Shown piece by piece: positions 33,624 to 41,359 of a stretch of 45,070 nucleotides of DNA. The translations under genes and the position numbers were made by a program. The notes below the pieces were generated by a model. That model ran no database searches, was not told the origin of the DNA, and saw only the letters and a list, made by a program, of their open reading frames with translations. Position 1 is the first letter of the stretch. Every line of letters starts with the position of its first letter. This DNA comes from Egaibacter sp046050465 (lineage in GTDB: Bacteria; Pseudomonadota; Gammaproteobacteria; Burkholderiales; Burkholderiaceae_C), in the NCBI GenBank assembly GCA_046050465.1, contig JBJOPS010000039.1:1-45070 (forward strand), given 5' to 3'.

Positions 33624-34622
33624 ATGGAAACCAAGTGGCTTGAAGATTTCGTATCCCTCGCTGAGACCCGCAGTTTCAGTCGTTCGGCGCAATTGCGTCA
33701 CGTTACACAGCCTGCTTTCTCCCGGCGCATTCAGTCGCTGGAGGCATGGGCGGGCACGGATCTGGTGGACCGCAGCAGTTACCCTACCCGGCTCACACCC
33801 GCTGGCGAAACGCTATACGACCAATCGCTGGAAATGCTGCAGGCGCTGCAAAGCACACGAGCCATGCTGCGCGGCCACACATATGCTGCACAGGATGTAA
33901 TTGAGTTTGCGGTACCGCACACCTTGGCATTTACTTTTTTCCCGGCATGGGTCTCCAGCCTGCGCGAGAAATTCGGGCCTATCAAAAGTCGCCTGATTGC
34001 CCTCAACGTGCACGATGCAGTGCTACGACTGGTAGAGGGCAGTTGTGACCTGCTGATTGCCTATCACCACAGCTCACAACCCTTTCAGCTGGACCCCGAG
34101 CGCTATGAAATGGTGAGTTTGGGTGAGGAGGTCGTCGCACCTTACGTGAAACCCGGTACAGACGGCACCCCCCTGTTTACCCTGCCGGGCCGCCCCGGCC
34201 ATCTGCTGCCCTATCTGGGTTATGCGCCCGGGGCTTACATGGGGCAAATGGTGGACCTCATTCTCAAGGAGTCTGCCACCGCGATTCACTTTGACCGTGT
34301 ATATGAGACTGACATGGCAGAAGGCCTCAAGGCCATGGCGCTGGAGGGGCACGGCATTGCGTTCTTGCCGTTCAGTGCCGTGAAAAAAGAGTTGCGGTCA
34401 CGCAAACTGGTAAGTGCCTTGCCGCCTGAAATGAGCGGATTGCAGATCACCATGGATGTGCGGGCTTATCGCGAACGGCCTGTTAACAGTGACAGCGGCA
34501 AAGGCGCAACACGTGGCCAGCGTGTGGCCGTTCAGGCTCCAAAAGGGAAAACACAAGCAGCCAAAGGCACTGCGCAAGCCTTGTGGGACTACCTCGCGTC
34601 GCAGTCAGCAGAAAAAAACTGA
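33624..34622 (+). CDS. LysR-family regulator, HypT (YjiE)-like
   Basis: The 332-residue regulator starts METKWLEDFVSLAETRSFSR, and SAQLRHVTQPAFSRRIQSLE is the winged-helix recognition region. The ETKWL...QPAFSRRI combination is what I recall from E. coli HypT, the hypochlorite-responsive LysR protein. The substrate domain contains YMGQMVDLILKE and LEGHGIAFLPFSAVKKEL. The C-terminal about 40 residues are a Lys/Gln/Ala-rich extension (GQRVAVQAPKGKTQAAKGTA). ATG 33624 follows the palindrome and has no Shine-Dalgarno sequence. Targets are unknown; HypT-like function is inference. Confidence 0.85.
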   Translation: METKWLEDFVSLAETRSFSRSAQLRHVTQPAFSRRIQSLEAWAGTDLVDRSSYPTRLTPAGETLYDQSLEMLQALQSTRAMLRGHTYAAQDVIEFAVPHTLAFTFFPAWVSSLREKFGPIKSRLIALNVHDAVLRLVEGSCDLLIAYHHSSQPFQLDPERYEMVSLGEEVVAPYVKPGTDGTPLFTLPGRPGHLLPYLGYAPGAYMGQMVDLILKESATAIHFDRVYETDMAEGLKAMALEGHGIAFLPFSAVKKELRSRKLVSALPPEMSGLQITMDVRAYRERPVNSDSGKGATRGQRVAVQAPKGKTQAAKGTAQALWDYLASQSAEKN

Positions 34623-34651
34623 TTGGCCGGTTGTAGGCATCCGGCTTTTGG

Positions 34652-34657
34652 GACAAT
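34652..34657 (+). promoter_or_regulatory. Candidate -10 box for pyrC
   Basis: GACAAT lies 6 bases before the pyrC ATG in a 41-base gap with no Shine-Dalgarno sequence. If it is used, the transcript would start at or next to the start codon. There is no good -35 match, so this is weak. Confidence 0.3.
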
Positions 34658-34663
34658 GTCACC

Positions 34664-35719
34664 ATGACAGCACCCCGAATTTCCCAAGCTTTGCAAGAGA
34701 TCAGCCTTACCCGTCCGGACGACTGGCACCTGCATGTGCGCGATGGTGAGGCTCTCAAAACCGTTGTACCCCATACAGCCGCACAGTTTGGCCGCGCCAT
34801 CATCATGCCCAACCTGAAGCCGCCGGTAACCACCGCGGCGCTGGCTGTGGCCTATGCAACTCGTATTCGCGCTGCGGTGCCACAGGGCGTGTCGTTTGAA
34901 CCGCTGATGACGCTGTATCTCACTGACAACCTGCCTGCGGACGAAATCCGCCGGGCCAAAGACGCTGGTGTGGTGGCAGCCAAGCTGTATCCGGCAGGCG
35001 CCACCACCAACAGCGACGCGGGAGTGACCGATCTGCGCAAAACCTACAAGACACTGGAAGCCATGCAGCGGGAAGGTATGTTGTTACTGGTACATGGTGA
35101 GGTGACCTCGCCGGACATTGACCTGTTTGACCGCGAAGCCGTGTTTATCGATACCCAGCTGATTCCGCTGCGGCATGATTTTCCTGAGCTGAAAATCGTG
35201 TTTGAACACATCACGACCCGTGAAGCGGCGCACTACGTTCAAACCGCAGATCGATTCACTGCGGCCACCATCACGGCACACCACCTGCTCTACAACCGCA
35301 ACGCGATTTTTACTGGCGGCATTCGGCCACACTACTATTGCCTGCCGGTTTTGAAGCGCGAAACCCACCGCGTGGCTCTGGTGAAGGCTGCAACCAGTGG
35401 CAGCGAAAAGTTTTTCCTCGGAACCGACAGCGCACCCCACCCCGCCCATTTGAAAGAACACGCCACAGGTTGTGCAGGTTGTTACACCGCACACGCGGCC
35501 ATCGAGATGTATGCTGAAGCGTTTGATGCGGCAGGGGCGCTGGACAAGCTGGAAGGTTTCGCCAGTTTCCACGGAGCTGATTTCTATGGTTTGCCGCACA
35601 ACACTGGTCAAATCACCCTCAGGCGCGAGTCGTGGACGCCACCTGAGAGTTTTGCATTTGGTGAGGCTGACTTGAAACCCCTGCGCTCGGGCGAAGCACT
35701 GCCGTGGCGCATGGTTTAG
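34664..35719 (+). CDS. pyrC: Dihydroorotase (PyrC, class II)
   Basis: The 351-residue zinc hydrolase forms dihydroorotate from carbamoyl-aspartate in pyrimidine biosynthesis. Metal ligands are visible: WHLHVRDG (H22, H24), the lysine in VVAAKLYPAGATTNSDAG that is carboxylated in the family, LVHGEV, FEHITT and the catalytic Asp in FLGTDSAPHP. Length and motifs match E. coli PyrC (about 348 residues). Its 3' end overlaps the next gene by 16 bases, suggesting co-translation. Confidence 0.97.
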   Translation: MTAPRISQALQEISLTRPDDWHLHVRDGEALKTVVPHTAAQFGRAIIMPNLKPPVTTAALAVAYATRIRAAVPQGVSFEPLMTLYLTDNLPADEIRRAKDAGVVAAKLYPAGATTNSDAGVTDLRKTYKTLEAMQREGMLLLVHGEVTSPDIDLFDREAVFIDTQLIPLRHDFPELKIVFEHITTREAAHYVQTADRFTAATITAHHLLYNRNAIFTGGIRPHYYCLPVLKRETHRVALVKAATSGSEKFFLGTDSAPHPAHLKEHATGCAGCYTAHAAIEMYAEAFDAAGALDKLEGFASFHGADFYGLPHNTGQITLRRESWTPPESFAFGEADLKPLRSGEALPWRMV

Positions 35720-36456
35720 AGGCGATCAACTGGCAGGCGCCCTGGCTGGCGCCTTATCAGCATCTGGGTCAGGAGATCACCCGCTTAATTGATTCCGGCA
35801 AAACCTGTTCCCAGGCGTTGAGCACTCAGCACGCCTGTCCGGTGGCGTTTGTTCCGCAATCGGACTTGCCGTCGGGTGTGGCCTATGAGGCGTTCATTTT
35901 CAAGACGGGCAAGGTGCCTACCCGTGATGGCACGCATGACTTTTTCAACGGCTTGTGCTGGATGCATTTTCCGCGAACCAAAAAACGGCTGAACCAGTTG
36001 CAGGCTACCCAAATTGCCCAAACGGGCATCCAGCCCGTGCGCGGTGCGGCGCGCGACGCTTTGACAGTGTTTGACGAGAATGCCGCATTCCTGCGAGCCC
36101 CTGATGCATTGTGGGAGGCGCTGGTGGCGAAAGACTGGCACACGCTGTTCGTTACTCTGCGCCCTCTGTGGGGTCAGGCCCGGTTGGTGCTGTTTGGCCA
36201 TGCCTTGCTGGAGAAGCTGGTTTCACCACGAAAACCTATCACAGCCCATGTCTATTATGCGCAAGCAGCTACTAATTCAATAGCAAATCTGGATGAGTGG
36301 GTCGCTTCAGACTTGAGCATTGAGAAGCTGCTCACCAAGCCATTCGCACACTTGCCGGTTCTGGGTGTGCCGCTCTGGTGGCCCGAAAACGAAGATCCCG
36401 CTTTCTATGAAGACACGACGGTATTTCGTGCCAATAACCGTAAATCTCATGTGTAA
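35704..36456 (+). CDS. DUF3025-family protein of unknown function
   Basis: The 250-residue protein matches my memory of DUF3025: FKTGKVPTRDGTHDFFNGLC (about 66-85) with WMHFPRTKKRLNQLQ directly after is the most typical stretch. It has no signal peptide or membrane helix. Translation begins at GTG 35704 inside the pyrC coding end; no ATG is available. An in-frame 33-base repeat inserts YYAQAATNSIA (184-194). Function is unknown. The link with pyrC is by overlap only. Confidence 0.78.
   Translation: MAHGLEAINWQAPWLAPYQHLGQEITRLIDSGKTCSQALSTQHACPVAFVPQSDLPSGVAYEAFIFKTGKVPTRDGTHDFFNGLCWMHFPRTKKRLNQLQATQIAQTGIQPVRGAARDALTVFDENAAFLRAPDALWEALVAKDWHTLFVTLRPLWGQARLVLFGHALLEKLVSPRKPITAHVYYAQAATNSIANLDEWVASDLSIEKLLTKPFAHLPVLGVPLWWPENEDPAFYEDTTVFRANNRKSHV
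36253..36285 (+). repeat. 33-base interspersed repeat, copy 1 (inside DUF3025 gene)
   Basis: It matches copy 2 at 44840-44872 at 25 of 33 positions without gaps. The shared core is GCGCAAGYAGCTA, then an AT-rich centre and TAGCA; GCTA and TAGC form an imperfect palindrome. Both copies are read in the same codon phase. The sequence resembles an abundant short element I associate with Comamonadaceae genomes, which needs genome-wide counting to confirm. Confidence 0.65.
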
Positions 36457-36501
36457 ACGGTTGCTCTGCCTTGATTTTTGGCCTGTTGGCCCTACCATTT
36501 C

Positions 36502-36525
36502 CCCCTGCGGCTCCCCAAGCAGGGG
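36502..36525. terminator. Hairpin between DUF3025 gene and htpX
   Basis: CCCCTGC (36502-36508) pairs perfectly with GCAGGGG (36519-36525) around a 10-base loop; CTGTTTT follows. It could end the pyrC-DUF3025 transcript or form a 5' leader structure just upstream of the htpX ribosome-binding site (AGAAGGAAA). Confidence 0.45.
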
Positions 36526-36543
36526 CTGTTTTAGAAGGAAACC

Positions 36544-37419
36544 ATGAAGCGTATTTTTCTGTTTGTCATGACCAACCTCGCTGTGGTGGTCGTGTTGGGT
36601 ATTGTCGGCAGCCTGCTGGGCGTGAACCGTTATCTCACGGGTTCTGGCCTCAATTTGACGATGTTGATGGGTTATTCACTGCTTATGGGCTTTGGCGGTG
36701 CCATCATTTCGCTGCTGATCAGCAAGCCGGTAGCCAAGTGGAGCTCTGGCGTTCGCGTTATCAACGACGCTCAAAACGCCGATGAAGCCTGGATCGTGGA
36801 AACGGTGCGCAAGTTTGCGGACAAGGCTGGTATCGGCATGCCTGAAGTGGGTATCTTTGAAGGCGCGCCCAATGCGTTCGCTACGGGCGCCTTCAAGAAT
36901 TCTGCGCTGGTAGCGGTGTCCACCGGGCTGCTGCAGGGCATGACGCGTGAAGAAGTCGAAGCCGTTATCGGTCACGAAGTTGCGCACGTTGCCAATGGCG
37001 ACATGGTCACCATGACGCTGATCCAGGGCGTGATGAATACATTCGTGGTCTTCCTGAGCCGGGTGATTGGTTATGCGGTGGACAGTTTCCTGCGTCGCGG
37101 CAATGACCGTGACACAGGTCCCGGCATCGGTTACATGATTTCCACCATCGTGCTGGACATTGTGCTGGGCTTTGCTGCTGCCATCGTTGTGGCCTGGTTC
37201 TCCCGCCAGCGCGAATTTCGTGCAGATGCCGGAGCTGCCGGCCTGATGGGGCGCAAGCAGCCCATGATCAATGCCCTGGCCCGTTTGGGCGGCATGACGC
37301 CCGGTGAGTTGCCCAAGAGCATGGCGGCCATGGGCATTGCGGGTGGTATTGGCAAGCTGTTTTCAACGCACCCACCTATCGAAGAGCGTATTGCAGCGCT
37401 TCAGTCAGCTCAGGGCTAA
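36544..37419 (+). CDS. htpX: Membrane zinc metalloprotease HtpX
   Basis: The 291-residue M48 protease has two N-terminal membrane helices (FLFVMTNLAVVVVLGIVGSL and LLMGFGGAIISLLI), the zinc motif HEVAH (144-148) in VIGHEVAHVANGD, further helices around 156-175 and 195-215, and the third-ligand region SRQREFRADAGAA. HtpX degrades misfolded inner-membrane proteins with FtsH. AGAAGGAAACC precedes ATG 36544. The gene ends tail to tail with the next, overlapping by 4 bases. Confidence 0.96.
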   Translation: MKRIFLFVMTNLAVVVVLGIVGSLLGVNRYLTGSGLNLTMLMGYSLLMGFGGAIISLLISKPVAKWSSGVRVINDAQNADEAWIVETVRKFADKAGIGMPEVGIFEGAPNAFATGAFKNSALVAVSTGLLQGMTREEVEAVIGHEVAHVANGDMVTMTLIQGVMNTFVVFLSRVIGYAVDSFLRRGNDRDTGPGIGYMISTIVLDIVLGFAAAIVVAWFSRQREFRADAGAAGLMGRKQPMINALARLGGMTPGELPKSMAAMGIAGGIGKLFSTHPPIEERIAALQSAQG

Positions 37420-39224
37420 GGTGCCAACCCCAGCAAGCTACGCGCCACCGCCTGGGCTACCTTGATGCCGTCCACCCCGGCGGACAGAATGCCGCCCGCG
37501 TAGCTGGCACCTTCTCCTGCAGGGTACAGGCCCCGGACGTTGGTGCTTTGCAAATCTTCGCCACGCGGGATTTTGAGCGGTGAAGATGTGCGCGTTTCAA
37601 CGCCGGTCAACACGGCGTCTGCCATGTCGAAGCCCTTGATCTTGCGTCCAAAGGCCGGCAACGCTTCCCGGATGGCCTCAATCGCATAGGCCGGCAAGCT
37701 GGGTGCGAGGTCTCCTAGCTTGATGCCGGGCTTGTACGAGGGCACAACCGCGCCAAATTCTGAAGAGGGTCTGCCGGCAATGAAGTCGCCTACCAGTTGC
37801 CCTGGCGCTTCATAAGTGCTGCCGCCCAAGGTATAGGCACCAGACTCCAGTTGCCGCTGTAACGCAATGCCCGACAGGGGATGTGCAGCTCTCGGGTCAG
37901 CAGCTTTCAGGGCCGCAGCCTCCCTGGCATAACGCTTGCCTTGTGCGTCACCAAAGGCGAGGACAAAGGCGCGCTCGTCATGCGGGTAGTCGGCAGGGGC
38001 AATGCCCACCACAATGCCCGCGTTGGCGTTGCGCTCGTTGCGTGAATACTGGCTCATGCCATTGGTCACGACCCGCCCAGGCTCTGAAGTAGCCGCCACC
38101 ACAGTACCACCCGGACACATGCAAAAGCTGTAAACGGCACGGCCGTTGGCTGCGTGGTGGACTAGTTTGTAGTCCGCCGCACCCAGCAGCGGATGGCCCG
38201 CGTGGCGTCCCCAGCGGGCGCGGTCGATCACGCTTTGCGGATGTTCGATGCGAAAACCAATGGAGAAAGGCTTGGCCTGCATGGCCACACCCCGCTCGTG
38301 AAGCATGGCGAAAGTATCGCGCGCGCTGTGACCCAGTGCCATCACCACATGGCTGGCGGGTAGCTCATATTCGCTGTTTTCAACAACGTTTTTGACCCGC
38401 AGCCCTTGTATGTGTTGCGCATCTGGCTCCTGTTTTAGTAGCACGTCAACCACCCGCTGCTCGAAGCGCACTTCACCCCCCAACGCAATAATTTGTTCGC
38501 GCATGTTTTCCACTACCTTCACCAGCTTGAAGGTGCCAATGTGGGGGTGTGCCTCGGTCAGGATCTCTGCAGGTGCGCCGGCGACAACAAATTCATGCAT
38601 TACCTTGCGGCCCAGATAACGCGGGTCCTTGATCTGGCTCCACAGTTTGCCGTCCGAGAATGTGCCCGCGCCGCCTTCGCCAAACTGGACGTTGCTCTCG
38701 GGATTCAGTGTTTTCTTGCGCCACAGTCCCCACGTGTCCCTGGTGCGCTCGCGTACCGTTTTGCCGCGCTCCAGAACGATGGGCCGAAACCCGTTTTGTG
38801 CCAGCACCAGCGCGGCGAACATGCCGCAGGGGCCAAAACCGACGATCACCGGGCGCATCGCCAACCCGACCGGTGCTTGCCCAACCGGGTGATAGGCCAT
38901 GTCGGGCGTGGCGATGATGTGCGGGTTGCTCTCATGGCGTCTCAGCAGCACGCTCTCGCTGCCGGAGTCCACCAGGCGAAGATCCACGATGTACACGACT
39001 ACCAATTCCGCCTTGCGGGCGTCAAAGCTGCGCTTGAAGACCTGCAGTTCCGCAATATCCGCGGGCGAAATGCCCAGCGCCTGGGCTGCCAGATGCGTCA
39101 GGGCGGCTATCGGGTGGGGTGGCGGGATACGGTCCTCGTCCGTCTCGGCAGGTGCGTCGGATGCCCGGCGCGTGTCCACCGGAACGGCGGACAGGGGAAG
39201 TTTCAGTTCAGAGATGCGAATCAT
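37416..39224 (-). CDS. Large NAD(P)/FAD-dependent oxidoreductase (COG2509-like)
   Basis: The 602-residue protein has an about 120-residue N-terminal domain (ELQVFKRSFDARKAELVVVY) that precedes a FAD-binding Rossmann fold, VIVGFGPCGMFAALVLAQNG (about 126-145). Conserved downstream segments are NVQFGEGGAGTFSDGKL, HPHIGTFKLVKVVENMREQI and the C-terminal GLYPAGEGASYAGGILSAG FAD site. This is the pattern of an uncharacterised dehydrogenase family (COG2509) found in many bacteria. Substrate and partner are unknown. It converges on htpX and its start faces rnpB across about 200 bases. Confidence 0.85.
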   Translation of the reverse strand: MIRISELKLPLSAVPVDTRRASDAPAETDEDRIPPPHPIAALTHLAAQALGISPADIAELQVFKRSFDARKAELVVVYIVDLRLVDSGSESVLLRRHESNPHIIATPDMAYHPVGQAPVGLAMRPVIVGFGPCGMFAALVLAQNGFRPIVLERGKTVRERTRDTWGLWRKKTLNPESNVQFGEGGAGTFSDGKLWSQIKDPRYLGRKVMHEFVVAGAPAEILTEAHPHIGTFKLVKVVENMREQIIALGGEVRFEQRVVDVLLKQEPDAQHIQGLRVKNVVENSEYELPASHVVMALGHSARDTFAMLHERGVAMQAKPFSIGFRIEHPQSVIDRARWGRHAGHPLLGAADYKLVHHAANGRAVYSFCMCPGGTVVAATSEPGRVVTNGMSQYSRNERNANAGIVVGIAPADYPHDERAFVLAFGDAQGKRYAREAAALKAADPRAAHPLSGIALQRQLESGAYTLGGSTYEAPGQLVGDFIAGRPSSEFGAVVPSYKPGIKLGDLAPSLPAYAIEAIREALPAFGRKIKGFDMADAVLTGVETRTSSPLKIPRGEDLQSTNVRGLYPAGEGASYAGGILSAGVDGIKVAQAVARSLLGLAP

Positions 39225-39384
39225 GGCGGGCTCGTGGTGATCAAGCAGACGCCAATGATACGTTCTCGGGTTGGCAGAAAACCCTCGAGCGACAGGTAAC
39301 GCTCACCTGTGTCGTAGTTGAAACCCGGAATCGTGGAGCCTGCTTCAGACGTTTGCGTTCGACGGGCAGTTTGAATATATATGG

Positions 39385-39413
39385 TTACTGTCAGCAGCGA
39401 TAGCCGCGATAAT
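39385..39413 (+). promoter_or_regulatory. Promoter of rnpB
   Basis: TTACTG (39385-39390) and GATAAT (39408-39413) are separated by 17 bases, and the mature RNA is expected to start about 8 bases later. The rest of the 39225-39384 gap shows nothing I can name. Confidence 0.65.
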
Positions 39414-39420
39414 GGGGGCG

Positions 39421-39777
39421 TGAAGCCCGCCAGACTGCCGCTGGTGCAATCTGGGAAACCAGGCACTGGAGGAACGTCCGGACTGCATAGGGCAGCGTAG
39501 CAGCTAACGGCTGTCCACTGAAAGCCTGTCGTGAAAGCGATAGGTATAAGGTGAGGATCAGAGCAACAGAGACGAGTCGCAATGGGGTAACCCGGCGCGG
39601 GTGAAACGGGCAATCTCTACGCGCAGCAATACCAAGTAGGCACACGTTGACGGGGCCCCCGGAGTGTGCGGGTAGGTAGCACCGAGCCACTGAGTGATCA
39701 GTGGCCCAGATTAATGGCAGTCACATTGGAGGCAACTTCAATGCACAGAATCCGGCTTATCGGTGGGCTTCACACTT
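39421..39777 (+). ncRNA. rnpB: RNase P RNA (class A)
   Basis: The catalytic RNA of RNase P is recognised by its universal regions in order: GAAGCCCGCCAGACTGCCGC at the 5' side (P1/P2-P3), GGAGGAACGTCCGGACTGCA next to TAGGGCAG (CR I), CAGAGCAACAGAGACGAGTC (CR II), ACCAAGTAGGC (CR IV), GTGTGCGGGTAGG, and ACAGAATCCGGCTTATCGGT at the 3' end (CR V). Length of about 357 fits the class A bacterial type. The ends are estimated from the E. coli alignment. It matures tRNA 5' ends with the RnpA protein. Its 3' end abuts the stop codon of the convergent Rrf2 gene. Confidence 0.95.
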
Positions 39778-39778
39778 T

Positions 39779-40312
39779 TCATGAGCCTTTGGGCAGCAAT
39801 GACTGTCCAAAGGCAAAAACCGAATTGGGCGCGGTGGTCCGCACCGGCTCCAGCCGGGGTTTTTTGAACACGCCCCGCTTCGCCGGCTGCTTCTCCTCGG
39901 CCTTGAAGCCCTTGGCAAGTTGCTGCAACACCAGGCTTCGCAACGTGATGGACTGCATGTACTCTTCTACTTTCGAGTTCAATGCGTCCCACAGAGCCTG
40001 GGTCATATCTTGCGCAGAATCATGTGTTGCCATGGTTGCCACCTCACTGTGCGCTTCGCCCTCGACCGCACCAATGATGTCAGCCACCGTGATGCTGTCC
40101 GCACGATGCCCCAGCGCGTAGCCGCCACCAGGTCCACGGGTGCTCTCCACCAGGCCGTGCTGGCGCAGCTTGCTGAACATCTGCTCGAGGTATGACAGAG
40201 AAATCTGGTGACGCACCGCAATTTCAGACAGCGGCACAGGACCGGACTTCTCGCGCAGCGCGACGTCAATCATCGCGGTAACGGCAAATCGACCTTTGGT
40301 ACTTAAACGCAT
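39779..40312 (-). CDS. Rrf2-family regulator, IscR-like but without cysteines
   Basis: The 177-residue protein starts MRLSTKGRFAVTAMIDVALR, and ISLSYLEQMFSKLRQHGLVE followed by STRGPGGGYALG is a clear IscR/Rrf2 winged helix. IscR binds a [2Fe-2S] cluster through three cysteines at about 92-104; here that loop reads EGEAHSEVATMATHDSAQDM (84-103) and the whole protein has no Cys. DNA on the minus strand confirms the reading. The C-terminal 40 residues form a basic tail longer than in IscR. ATG 40312 is chosen; eight further codons upstream are open. No isc genes are adjacent. It probably regulates independently of iron-sulfur status. Confidence 0.88.
   Translation of the reverse strand: MRLSTKGRFAVTAMIDVALREKSGPVPLSEIAVRHQISLSYLEQMFSKLRQHGLVESTRGPGGGYALGHRADSITVADIIGAVEGEAHSEVATMATHDSAQDMTQALWDALNSKVEEYMQSITLRSLVLQQLAKGFKAEEKQPAKRGVFKKPRLEPVRTTAPNSVFAFGQSLLPKGS
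39785..39814. terminator. 8-bp stem-loop in the 3' end of the Rrf2 gene, possible rnpB terminator
   Basis: GCCTTTGG (39785-39792) and CCAAAGGC (39807-39814) are perfectly complementary with a 14-base loop. It lies 8 bases after the expected rnpB 3' end, inside the last codons of the convergent gene. It has no T-run on the + strand (AAAAA follows), so the terminator role is uncertain. Confidence 0.45.
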
Positions 40313-40352
40313 ATCGGTATCTCCTGACAACGTCACTGGATGTGTGACAACT

Positions 40353-40370
40353 TGAACTATAGGAAGTTCA
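40353..40370. promoter_or_regulatory. Inverted repeat between the divergent Rrf2 and NhaR-like genes
   Basis: TGAACT (40353-40358) and AGTTCA (40365-40370) are perfect 6-base arms around a 6-base spacer in the 139-base divergent intergenic region. A second pair, GTCAC (40332-40336) with GTGAC (40344-40348), lies nearer the Rrf2 start. Either could be an operator for one of the two flanking regulators. CATAAT at 40419-40424 is a likely -10 box for the + strand gene. Confidence 0.5.
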
Positions 40371-40451
40371 TTACTTCGCGTAAATTCGTATTTTTAACAA
40401 TTTAACTTCGAAAAACTCGCATAATAGGAACCTCATTTCAGGGAAAACCCC

Positions 40452-41348
40452 ATGAATTTCAAGCACTTGCATTACTTTTGGGTCACCGCCAAAGCTGGCG
40501 GCGTCATGCGTGCAGGCGAGCAGTTGCACACCACGCCCCAAACCCTGTCTGGCCAGATCAAGCTGCTGGAAGACTGGCTGGGCCGCAAACTCTTCCGCAA
40601 AAGTGGTCGCCAGCTGGAACTGACTGAAGACGGGCGGCTGGCGCTCGGCTACGCTGACCAGATCTTCACGCTGGGCGCCGAGATGGAAACCGCACTGCGT
40701 GAGGCGCGCGGTGGCCAGCGGGTGCTGGATTTTCGGGTTGGCGTGGCCGACTCAGTGGCTAAATCCGTTGCTTACCGCTTGCTGGAGCCTGCCCTGAATC
40801 TGGCGGAACCGGTCAGGCTGATCTGCAGCGAGGGCAAGTTCCCCGATCTGCTGGCCCAACTGGCACTGCACCGCCTCGATCTGGTGATTGCAGATGAGCC
40901 CATGTCGCGGCGCATCAGTGTCAAGGCGTTCAACCACCCACTGGGCAGCACGGCGATGAGCTTCTTTTGCGCACCTCAGCTCAAGCCGCTGCTCAAAGGC
41001 GAGTTCCCCGCGTGCCTGAACGACGTGCCGATGCTGATTCAGGGCGCGTCAGCCTCGGTACGGCAACAGCTGGAAGGCTGGCTTACCCGCTATCAGATTC
41101 ACCCCCGCGTGATTGGCGAGTTTGACGACGGTGCGCTGATGACGGCTTTTGGACGTGAAGGGCGTGGTGTGTTCATGGCGCCCAGCGTACTGGAAGCCGA
41201 GACAGTGGCGCAATTTGGTGTGGAGGTCATCGGGCGCACCGATGAGTTGGTGGAGGAGTTTTTTGCGGTGTCGGTGGAGCGGCGCATCTCGCATCCCTGC
41301 GTGCTGGCCATCACCGACGCGGCGCGCGGCCAGCTGTTCAGCGCCTGA
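40452..41348 (+). CDS. nhaR: LysR-family regulator, NhaR-like
   Basis: The 298-residue regulator starts MNFKHLHYFWVTAKAGGVMR, and AGEQLHTTPQTLSGQIKLLE is the recognition helix region. The HYFW...TPQTLSGQI pattern, VGVADSVAKSV, EFPACL and GEFDDGALMTAFG align by eye along the whole length with E. coli NhaR, the sodium-responsive activator of the NhaA antiporter. No antiporter gene is in the window, so the target is unknown. It is divergent from the Rrf2 gene and ends 11 bases from the converging S4-domain gene. Confidence 0.87.
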   Translation: MNFKHLHYFWVTAKAGGVMRAGEQLHTTPQTLSGQIKLLEDWLGRKLFRKSGRQLELTEDGRLALGYADQIFTLGAEMETALREARGGQRVLDFRVGVADSVAKSVAYRLLEPALNLAEPVRLICSEGKFPDLLAQLALHRLDLVIADEPMSRRISVKAFNHPLGSTAMSFFCAPQLKPLLKGEFPACLNDVPMLIQGASASVRQQLEGWLTRYQIHPRVIGEFDDGALMTAFGREGRGVFMAPSVLEAETVAQFGVEVIGRTDELVEEFFAVSVERRISHPCVLAITDAARGQLFSA

Positions 41349-41359
41349 AACCTGATTCG

